Below are positions 6,202-11,514 of a stretch of 11,514 nucleotides of DNA, piece after piece; position 1 is the first letter of the stretch; each line of letters begins with the position of its first letter. This DNA comes from Desulfobacterales bacterium (lineage in GTDB: Bacteria; Desulfobacterota; Desulfobulbia; Desulfobulbales; BM004). The notes under the pieces were generated by a model. The model was not told the DNA's origin. It was given only the letters and a program-made list of their open reading frames with translations, and did no database searches. The stretch lies in contig JAAXQI010000182.1 of NCBI GenBank assembly GCA_012974315.1, positions 1 through 11,514 on the forward strand, in the 5' to 3' direction. The position numbers and the translations under genes were made by a program.

Positions 6202-6639
6202 ATGTTTGGCATTGGACTTCCTGAATTGATCCTTATCATGGCTGTTGCTTTGATTGTTGTCGGGCCTGATAAACTACCCGAATTGGCCAAGTCTCTTGGC
6301 AAGGGTATTGTTGAGCTTAAAAAAGCTGCATCCACTCTGAAGGAAAGCCTTCACGACGAAGACGAAGAGACCCCTGCATGGGATCAGCAGGATATTGATA
6401 AGCATCCAAACAAATTGCTTGAGGCATACAAAGATCTTCCGGAAAATGCCCTGGCAGATAAATTTGAAACAGTTACACCCGAAGGACCTGAAACAGACTC
6501 AGAACCTGCTGCTGCAACTGAAGAGATCAGCCAAACCACTACCGAAGAAGCAGAATCGGTTGCCGCACCTGAAGAAATCAGTCAAACCACTCCTGCAGAA
6601 TCAGAAACTGAAAGCCCAGAAAAAAAGAGTACTTCATGA
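6202..6639 (+). CDS. tatB: Sec-independent protein translocase TatB
   Basis: 145 residues with TatA/B layout. A short N-terminal membrane helix (about 4-20) carries E8, then a GP hinge (21-22) with DKLPELAKS, then an amphipathic helix (about 24-50), then a long acidic, low-complexity tail. The MFGIGLPELI start and the Gly-Pro hinge favour TatB over TatA, which usually has Phe-Gly there. TatB with TatC binds twin-arginine signal peptides of folded proteins at the inner membrane. The tail contains a 17-residue repeat: EEISQTT occurs twice (DNA 6520-6540 and 6571-6591). It overlaps tatC by four bases (ATGA), so the two are coupled. No separate tatA lies in the window, so this protein could also fill that role. 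Confidence 0.88.
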   Translation: MFGIGLPELILIMAVALIVVGPDKLPELAKSLGKGIVELKKAASTLKESLHDEDEETPAWDQQDIDKHPNKLLEAYKDLPENALADKFETVTPEGPETDSEPAAATEEISQTTTEEAESVAAPEEISQTTPAESETESPEKKSTS

Positions 6640-7385
6640 TCACCACCTCAGCCCACCTTGAAGAGCTTCGCAAGAGGCTGCTTGTTTCATTTGGAACTAT
6701 ATTTCTCTTTGCAGTTCTTGCCTATTTCTTTGCTGAACAGATTGCCCGTTTTTTTATGATGCCCCTCTTTTCTGCCCAGTCAGAGGTAGTAAAGCTAGTC
6801 TATACAAATCTTACAGAAGCCTTTATCACCTACCTCAAACTTTCCCTCCTCATTGGTATAACTTTCAGTATCCCTGTCCTGATTTATGAACTCTGGATGT
6901 TTATAGCACCCGGACTGCATTCCAGTGAGAAAAAGACCGTATTGACCGTTGTATTCTGGGCTACCCTGCTTTTCACAGCAGGAGCATCCTTTGCCTTTTT
7001 CATCGTCCTGCCGCAGTTGCTTCATTTTTTTATGGGATTCTCCAATCCAAAGCTGACCGCACTGCCAAAGCTTGGCGGTTACATTACATTTGTGGCTCGC
7101 ACCTCTCTTGGATTCGGCCTGGCCTTTGAAATTCCTTTTCTGATGGTTGCTGCGGCAAAAATCGGTTGGGTCAGTCGTACCTATTTTTCAACAAAACGGA
7201 AATATTTTTACCCGGCCATATTAATGCTGTCATTTCTTCTTGCTGCCGGAGATATTATGGCAGCAATTCTGCTTTGCCTGCCACTGCTTGCCCTATACGA
7301 GGCAGGAATTCTCATTATCCGTCTGTTTGCCAGAAAACCTGAAAATGATGCTGCGCCCTCTAGTGATCCGGATGACAGTGATTGA
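6636..7385 (+). CDS. tatC: Sec-independent protein translocase TatC
   Basis: 249 residues with about six membrane helices, the usual TatC size. Family marks: N-terminal HLEELRKRLL (8-17), which contacts twin-arginine signals, the YELWMFIAPGL loop between early helices, GLAFEIPF with the conserved buried Glu in the fourth helix region, and YEAGILIIRLF at the last helix. The usual Pro-Pro-Asp before the fifth/sixth helix turn appears as AAGD, keeping only the Asp. The C-terminal cytoplasmic tail is short and acidic. It forms the core receptor of the Tat complex in the inner membrane. The start overlaps the tatB stop, with AAAGAG six bases upstream. No strong terminator follows. Confidence 0.95.
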   Translation: MITTSAHLEELRKRLLVSFGTIFLFAVLAYFFAEQIARFFMMPLFSAQSEVVKLVYTNLTEAFITYLKLSLLIGITFSIPVLIYELWMFIAPGLHSSEKKTVLTVVFWATLLFTAGASFAFFIVLPQLLHFFMGFSNPKLTALPKLGGYITFVARTSLGFGLAFEIPFLMVAAAKIGWVSRTYFSTKRKYFYPAILMLSFLLAAGDIMAAILLCLPLLALYEAGILIIRLFARKPENDAAPSSDPDDSD

Positions 7386-7439
7386 TCTTTTTACATAGCC
7401 ATGGAAAACCATTTTATAGACTACCGCGATGACTGCTGA

Positions 7440-7619
7440 AAGGGAGTAAAAGACGTCAGACTACGTCTTAAACTGGCCAGGACTGGCCAGACTTTCAGCT
7501 TCGTGTGTGAAGAAAAACAGATAAGCAGAATTTTACGGGTCATTGTTTACTGTGATGGTGTTATTGCCGAGCAGATAACAAAAGAAACCGGAATTTTTAT
7601 AACAGTCTGCAAGGCATAA
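7440..7619 (+). pseudogene. Possible small protein frame lacking a normal start codon
   Basis: This is an open frame of 59 codons, too short for usual calling, ending at TAA 7617-7619. Its translation looks protein-like: RLRLKLARTGQTFSF, then ISRILRVIVYCDGVIAEQIT, then KETGIFITVCKA, with alternating hydrophobic stretches. AGGGAG (7441-7446) is well placed for a start at 7455, but the codon there is GTC. The only standard start further in is GTG 7503, which would leave 38 codons and has no binding site. It could be a decayed gene, a gene with an unusual start, or a chance frame. I do not recognise the family. Confidence 0.28.
7450..7490. repeat. Dyad repeats after tatC
   Basis: AAGACGT (7450-7456) and ACGTCTT (7463-7469) form an inverted repeat with a six-base gap. 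Immediately after, the palindrome CTGGCCAG occurs twice with a ten-base period (7473-7480 and 7483-7490). The one-helical-turn spacing would suit a protein binding site. The same bases also encode the possible small ORF. The rest of the 334-base gap 7386-7719 shows no further gene. Confidence 0.4.
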
Positions 7620-7668
7620 GCAGGTTGAACGATTACGCTCATCTTACCTTCCTGACTCATCCTGATCC

Positions 7669-7703
7669 TGGGATTTCCATACTTTAGTCGAGCAGAAATC
7701 CCA
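7669..7703. terminator. Nine-pair hairpin between converging transcripts
   Basis: TGGGATTTC (7669-7677) and GAAATCCCA (7695-7703) pair perfectly around a 17-base loop. It lies between the plus-strand tat transcript and the minus-strand regulatory protein gene, 16 bases after the latter's stop. No T-run follows on either strand, so it is a terminator-like or RNA 3'-end structure rather than a standard intrinsic terminator. Confidence 0.3.
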
Positions 7704-7719
7704 TAACACCCAAGCATTT

Positions 7720-8538
7720 TCACAGAATATATTTTTTGGAGATTCCCAGTTCCTGCATAACCTGGGTTGCGGTCTCCTCAATGGATTTACCTGCTGTGGA
7801 AACAACGGGGATATGAGCCTTCAAATAAATCTGTTCTGCCTGTCTTAATTCCTCAACACAGGTGGAGTTCTTTGCATATTTACTTCCAGAATAGCGCTTT
7901 TCCCTGGCACTGCGCAGTTGTTCAGGCGATGTTGTCAAGGCAACCACCCGATTTTTGTTCTGCCGGATCAACTCAGGCAGTCTGTAGCTATTAAGATACT
8001 CTGATGTAAGCGGGAAATTGGCAGATTTTAGCCCCATCTGGGTCGCAAGAAAAACGGAAATTGGAGTTTTGCCGGCCCGGGAAACACCAAGCAGTATTAC
8101 ATCCGCCTCATAGTATTCGCTGACCTTGGTGCCGTCATCATGGGCCAGACAGTAATGAATAGCCTCCACCCTTTTATTCATCTCCATATCGCTTGGATGC
8201 CGGGCAAAACCGGGCTCACGAACTGCTTCGGTTTCCAGGCATGTTTCCAGGTCTTCCAGAAACTGTCCGTACATCTCGAAATATTCCACTTCCGGCGAAT
8301 CAAAGACTGCGCGGATATTGGGATCAAGAATTGTGCTGAAAATTATTGGCCTCCGCCCACCCGAACGTTTCACAATATGATCCATTGTCTTTTTTGCCTC
8401 TGCAACGGTCAGAATAAAGGGAAATTTCTCTTCATTAAAATTTACCTCAGGAAACTGGCAGATAAGGGCCTGGCCCAAGTTAGTAACCAGAATACCGGTA
8501 CTGTCAGAAATATAATAAACATCCTTGGAACTCCACAT
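7720..8538 (-). CDS. ppsR: Phosphoenolpyruvate synthase regulatory protein (kinase/pyrophosphorylase)
   Basis: 272 residues, normal for the DUF299 family. The N-terminal YYISDSTG motif (8-15), P-loop GVSRAGKTP (151-159), the following SANFPLT segment, and the RYSGSKYAKNSTCVEEL block (215-231) are diagnostic. Family members inactivate PEP synthase, or pyruvate phosphate dikinase, by ADP-dependent phosphorylation of a threonine and reactivate it by phosphate-dependent removal. The GVSR-x-GKTP form is closer to the PEP synthase type than to the GVSRTSKTP form of the dikinase type, so I favour PpsA as partner; it is not in the window. It would control the pyruvate/PEP step of gluconeogenesis. GGAG lies nine bases before the ATG. 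Confidence 0.9.
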   Translation of the reverse strand: MWSSKDVYYISDSTGILVTNLGQALICQFPEVNFNEEKFPFILTVAEAKKTMDHIVKRSGGRRPIIFSTILDPNIRAVFDSPEVEYFEMYGQFLEDLETCLETEAVREPGFARHPSDMEMNKRVEAIHYCLAHDDGTKVSEYYEADVILLGVSRAGKTPISVFLATQMGLKSANFPLTSEYLNSYRLPELIRQNKNRVVALTTSPEQLRSAREKRYSGSKYAKNSTCVEELRQAEQIYLKAHIPVVSTAGKSIEETATQVMQELGISKKYIL

Positions 8539-8576
8539 AATTTACAACTCCAGAAGGTTTTTATGTTTTTTTTAAG

Positions 8577-8599
8577 GGGACAGATTTTAAATCTGTCCC
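8577..8599. repeat. Perfect REP-like palindrome
   Basis: GGGACAGATTT (8577-8587) and AAATCTGTCCC (8589-8599) are perfect complements around one T. It is preceded on the plus strand by TTTTTTTTAAG. The GGGACAGATTT sequence recalls palindromes that accompany REP-associated tyrosine transposases (RAYT), from memory. No transposase is present here. It lies 15 bases after the nitroreductase stop. On the minus strand the hairpin is followed by A residues, not T, so it is not a standard terminator for that gene. Confidence 0.6.
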
Positions 8600-8614
8600 G
8601 GGTACACTCTCAGA

Positions 8615-9349
8615 TTATTCTTTAGTGCCGACTGCTGCAAGGTATATAACTGATTCCTCCGTCCCGTCAAAACCCAGCAGTGCATTTAAATCGTCATCGT
8701 AAAAAGCTGCCACAGGACAGGCTCCCAACCCCAGGGCTTCAGCTGCCAGAAGCAAATTCTGACAAATATGACCTGCATCCATGAGGATATAGCGCATACC
8801 CCTGTGACCATATTTGGAAAAATTTCTCCGAAGAATGGCTGACCAGATAAAAACTACTCCGGCTTTTGCCAGAAACGACTGGTCAAGTGCAGCTTCGGCC
8901 ACTTTATTGCCAACAAATTCCGCACCCAGCTTTTCAAGGCTGAAATCGGCAGGTTGAAAATGAAAAAGACCGGAATCTATCGACTCAATATTTTGCACAG
9001 AAAGATAGGTTTCCACAGGATAAAGAGCTCCGGCAGAAGGTGCATTTCTGAAAAAAAAGTTACCTGCCCTGCCGGTAATCCCCTGGCTGGCCCAAAGCAG
9101 CATGGAAAGTTCCTTTATGCTGATCGCGCTTTTGCCAAATCGCCTGCTTGACCGTCTTTGCTGCAAGGTCTCACGCAACCCTCTATCCATATCCCAGCCT
9201 GTTGGCAGCACAACTTTTTCCGCACCAACATACTTTTTATAGGGTTGGGCCGGCGCAATATCCAACCGCGCCTTGCGCCTGATAGTCTGCCGATCAAATT
9301 TTGTGTCCTGCAAATAGCGATAGCCAAGAGAATTTTTCAATTCATCCAT
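8615..9349 (-). CDS. SagB/ThcOx-type nitroreductase family dehydrogenase
   Basis: 244 residues from the ATG at 9349. Visible parts: RRSSRRF (65-71), the SagB signature APSAGALYPVE (103-113), then DAGHICQNLLLAAEALGLGA with CPVAAF (191-216) and a C-terminal YLAAVG. These are FMN-binding features of the nitroreductase fold. SagB-type enzymes oxidise azolines to azoles in some modified peptides, but many stand-alone members have unknown substrates. No precursor peptide or YcaO cyclodehydratase is seen here. The frame stays open upstream to 9628, but that part overlaps the kinase gene and has no family similarity. AGGA eight bases before the ATG supports this start. It follows the kinase gene after 34 bases, likely in one transcript. 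Confidence 0.87.
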   Translation of the reverse strand: MDELKNSLGYRYLQDTKFDRQTIRRKARLDIAPAQPYKKYVGAEKVVLPTGWDMDRGLRETLQQRRSSRRFGKSAISIKELSMLLWASQGITGRAGNFFFRNAPSAGALYPVETYLSVQNIESIDSGLFHFQPADFSLEKLGAEFVGNKVAEAALDQSFLAKAGVVFIWSAILRRNFSKYGHRGMRYILMDAGHICQNLLLAAEALGLGACPVAAFYDDDLNALLGFDGTEESVIYLAAVGTKE

Positions 9350-9383
9350 AGTATTAATCCTGTTCAGTAATTTACAAAACGAA

Positions 9384-10502
9384 TTACATTTTCCGGCAAC
9401 TCTGGCAGCTTTCCTCAATAATCGCCCTGATACTTTCTTCCTGCTGCTCAATACTTTCAACCAGCCTGAACTGTACCATGGCCCGGTCAAGATTATGGGC
9501 CGGGTAGCTGATTTTAAAATAGCGATTACCCTCCAGAAAATCAGTGTAGAACCTGAGCCCCAGTTCAAAGGGGATAAGCCTGATGGCATCAAATAAAAAA
9601 TCAAAGTCCCGGGCAGTAACGCATTCATGTGCTGCGCCCATATATCCTGACAGTACAGCCTCGCAGCGTCCTAAATCAAACTGGACTGCATCGAAGTCGC
9701 GAGTCTCCTCACCCTGAATGTTGCAGCAGGAACGCAGGCAATCACCTATATCATATAGTACCAGCCCCGGTTTAATTGTATCCAGATCAATGATACTGAC
9801 AGCCTTGCCTGTCCGGTTATCAACCATTACGTTGTTAATCTTGGGATCCCCATGGATAATCCGCATCTGCAGCTTATTATGCTTTCGTCCATTTTCCAGC
9901 ACAGGGGCCCACCTTCTCCGTTTCTCCACAAATTGTCTGCAAAAGTTCTCTGATTCATTGGGTTCCCCGTGAAACTCCGGGGATAGAACCTGGTCATATT
10001 TACTGAGATAGAGCTCAATATTATGAAATCCCGGCAGGGTATCGTGCAAAAGCTCTGGAGTAAGATTGCTAGTCAGGTGATGAAAAATGCCTAAGGCCCG
10101 CCCAACCTCCCTGGCATTATCCAGGTCGGTAATTTTTTCCAGCGGCTTGGCTCCATGAATGAAGCTTAGAGCCCTCCAGAAACCTCCCTCAGGATCGATA
10201 AAAAAATCCCTGTTATCCCTGGTTGGGATTATGTGCAACATAATCCAGTCTGAATCAATTCTTAAGTCAGCACGTTTTTTCAGGTCATGGACATGTTCGC
10301 ATACCACCCCCAGGTTCTGCATAATCAATTCAGGCTGTTTAAAAACCTGGGTATTGATGCGCTGCAGGATAAAACTATCAGCCTGACCACTTAGCCTTAC
10401 CAGGTAGGTATCATGAATGACCCCCCTGCCGTGCTCCTCAACTGTATCAATAGTTTCGAACTGCCTGATAAAATTTTCAGCAGCCTGTTCAGATATACTC
10501 AT
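9384..10502 (-). CDS. N-acetylhexosamine 1-kinase-like phosphotransferase (APH family)
   Basis: 372 residues from the ATG at 10502. It resembles NahK of bifidobacteria along its length: FILQRINTQVFKQPELIM near residue 44, IIHGDPKINNVMVD (215-228) with catalytic D219, IDLDTIKPG (238-246) with metal-binding D241, and LEGNRYF followed by YPAHNLDRA near the C-terminus. NahK phosphorylates GlcNAc or GalNAc at C1, and the wider family also contains choline and aminoglycoside kinases. A sugar 1-kinase would make substrates of the GalT type, but galT is distant here and the substrate is inferred. I chose the inner ATG because AGG lies eight bases upstream and family similarity begins there; an earlier start would overlap the upstream gene further. 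It overlaps the DUF1858 gene by 14 bases, implying coupling. Confidence 0.85.
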   Translation of the reverse strand: MSISEQAAENFIRQFETIDTVEEHGRGVIHDTYLVRLSGQADSFILQRINTQVFKQPELIMQNLGVVCEHVHDLKKRADLRIDSDWIMLHIIPTRDNRDFFIDPEGGFWRALSFIHGAKPLEKITDLDNAREVGRALGIFHHLTSNLTPELLHDTLPGFHNIELYLSKYDQVLSPEFHGEPNESENFCRQFVEKRRRWAPVLENGRKHNKLQMRIIHGDPKINNVMVDNRTGKAVSIIDLDTIKPGLVLYDIGDCLRSCCNIQGEETRDFDAVQFDLGRCEAVLSGYMGAAHECVTARDFDFLFDAIRLIPFELGLRFYTDFLEGNRYFKISYPAHNLDRAMVQFRLVESIEQQEESIRAIIEESCQSCRKM

Positions 10503-11418
10503 GTCCGATACCTGCCACCTCGTTGAGTTCTGCCAGTATATTCTTCTCATCCACATTATGCATCATGGCACTTTGCCTGACTGATTCCGTAGCCTGTCCA
10601 GGGCATGAAAAACAGGCCGAGCCATAATATTTCTTAAATACTTTTTCCGTGGCCGGGTACACCGTAAGGATATCTCCTATCACATGCTGCTGACCAATAA
10701 CATCACCCTGCTGAAGTTTTCCCTGGATAGTCTGAAGCGGTGCAGGTTGGGGATGTGCTGCTCTCTTCTCTGATGCAATGGAGGCAACCGCCTTATTGAG
10801 AAGGCTGACTATCAGATCAGCGTCTAATCCGTGCCGCTCGCAGGCCATGCCGAGAGTGACGGGCAACCCTTTTACCTTTTCACGGTGCTCCGCGTCTGCC
10901 AGTGGTTGAAATCCGTTGTTAACCAGAATATCTAACGTCTGCGGCCATTTAGTCAGAACTTCACCCATACGCGTTTCAGCTGTTATGACGATTTTTGGTT
11001 CAGGCTCCGCTTGGATTGATTCCTCCTCTTCTTCTGGTTCTTGAGGAGCCGCCAGGGTAACCCCAAGGTTTATTGCAAACAAGAAAACTGAAACAACAGA
11101 GAGCAAGGCAAAGAGTGCAAACCCTGCCGAAGGCCTTTCGGAAGAGGTGAATACCATGCCGATCAATCCAAGGTTGGCGCAATAAAAATGAAAGGGTACC
11201 AGTTGTGGCCATTTAAGATTTCTGGCATTAAACCGTGGCAGAATAAAATAGCCTACCCCGTAAATCATCATGGCCATAAAACCAAGGAGATTAAAATGGA
11301 TATGGGCAAATTTCACCCATTCCCCGGTCTCTGCCAATCCCATCCAGATACCCAATATTGCGGCCAGAAAGAAATAAATTAATGAGGCCAGTACAAACCC
11401 TTTTGTATATCTGTCCAT
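10489..11418 (-). CDS. Membrane protein: oxidase-like four-helix segment fused to two DUF1858 domains
   Basis: 309 residues. The N-terminal half has four membrane helices (about 7-27, 38-60, 74-91, 100-124). The second contains HIHFNLLGFMAMMIYGVGY with H39 and H41, which recalls heme-bearing helices of heme-copper oxidase or NO reductase subunit I proteins. A Glu/Pro-rich linker (125-142) follows. Two soluble DUF1858 domains come next: about 144-212 with no Cys pair, and about 244-305 with CFSC (C269, C272). DUF1858 domains occur near nitrogen oxide stress and iron-sulfur repair proteins, but their function is unclear. A role in redox or NO sensing at the membrane is inference only. AAGGAG seven bases before the ATG fixes the start. 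It overlaps the kinase gene by 14 bases. Confidence 0.82.
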   Translation of the reverse strand: MDRYTKGFVLASLIYFFLAAILGIWMGLAETGEWVKFAHIHFNLLGFMAMMIYGVGYFILPRFNARNLKWPQLVPFHFYCANLGLIGMVFTSSERPSAGFALFALLSVVSVFLFAINLGVTLAAPQEPEEEEESIQAEPEPKIVITAETRMGEVLTKWPQTLDILVNNGFQPLADAEHREKVKGLPVTLGMACERHGLDADLIVSLLNKAVASIASEKRAAHPQPAPLQTIQGKLQQGDVIGQQHVIGDILTVYPATEKVFKKYYGSACFSCPGQATESVRQSAMMHNVDEKNILAELNEVAGIGHEYI

Positions 11419-11432
11419 TTTAGATCTCCTTC

Positions 11433-11458
11433 ATTCGTGCATTTGCTTTTGCATGAAT
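11433..11458 (-). promoter_or_regulatory. Inverted repeat directly before the DUF1858 gene ribosome binding site
   Basis: ATTCGTGCA (11433-11441) and TGCATGAAT (11450-11458) are complementary at eight of nine positions with an eight-base gap. The repeat ends one base from the AAGGAG site (11426-11431). It could be an operator or a leader hairpin that affects translation. The promoter itself is probably near or beyond the window edge; an AT-rich TATTAT/TATACT segment near 11495-11503 is a possible -10 region. Confidence 0.35.
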
Positions 11459-11514
11459 ATGTTGTAAATGGTTTGATAACTTTTTTACCTTGCTAAAGTA
11501 TAATATTGCAACTC

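Noticed and set aside
9350..9628. Upstream extension of the SagB-type frame by 93 codons
   Set aside because: It runs through the kinase gene in another frame, shows no family similarity, and a better start with a binding site lies at 9349.
10503..10556. N-terminal extension of the kinase to 10556
   Set aside because: The extra 18 residues overlap the DUF1858 gene coding region and precede the point where family similarity begins.
11493..11514. TTGC...GCAA imperfect dyad at the right edge as a regulator site
   Set aside because: The inner match is partial and the region is cut by the window edge, so it cannot be judged.

Overview
The window most resembles a chromosomal segment of a Desulfobacterota ("deltaproteobacterial") genome, perhaps of the Desulfobulbales type. 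I infer this from protein flavour (FolE2-like, DksA, GalT with an HSHSQ active site, PEP-synthase regulatory protein, DUF1858 membrane protein) and the moderately AT-leaning DNA; it is not proven. Most genes are housekeeping, and I see no phage, insertion sequence, CRISPR array, rRNA or tRNA.

Left part (1-4528), all on the minus strand. Read in transcription order it holds rpoZ (RNA polymerase omega), dnaJ (Hsp40 co-chaperone, overlapping the rpoZ stop), dksA (ppGpp-linked RNA polymerase factor), galT (galactose-1-phosphate uridylyltransferase, 6 bases after dksA), a stand-alone CheY-like receiver protein, and a GTP cyclohydrolase FolE2-like protein that has lost the family's metal and active-site residues. 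A likely intrinsic terminator closes this run at the left edge. Plausible sigma70-type promoters precede rpoZ and dksA.

Middle (4529-7385). purA (adenylosuccinate synthetase, minus) and tatB-tatC (twin-arginine translocase, plus) diverge from a 377-base spacer. The spacer carries a good promoter for each side and, on the tat side, a long leader with a duplicated 23-base motif and hairpins. Between tatC and the next gene (7386-7719) there is no ordinary gene; this stretch holds a 59-codon open frame without a normal start codon, some dyad repeats and a hairpin.

Right part (7720-11514), all on the minus strand. A membrane protein fusing a four-helix oxidase-like segment to two DUF1858 domains is translationally coupled to an N-acetylhexosamine-1-kinase-like phosphotransferase, followed 34 bases later by a SagB-type nitroreductase. 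After a spacer with a perfect REP-like palindrome comes the PEP synthase regulatory kinase/phosphorylase.

The least ordinary items are the FolE2-like probable pseudoenzyme paired with a receiver protein, the oxidase-like/DUF1858 fusion coupled to a sugar kinase and a SagB-like flavoenzyme, the structured tat leader, the start-less small ORF after tatC, and a 26-base tandem duplication that creates the galT stop codon.
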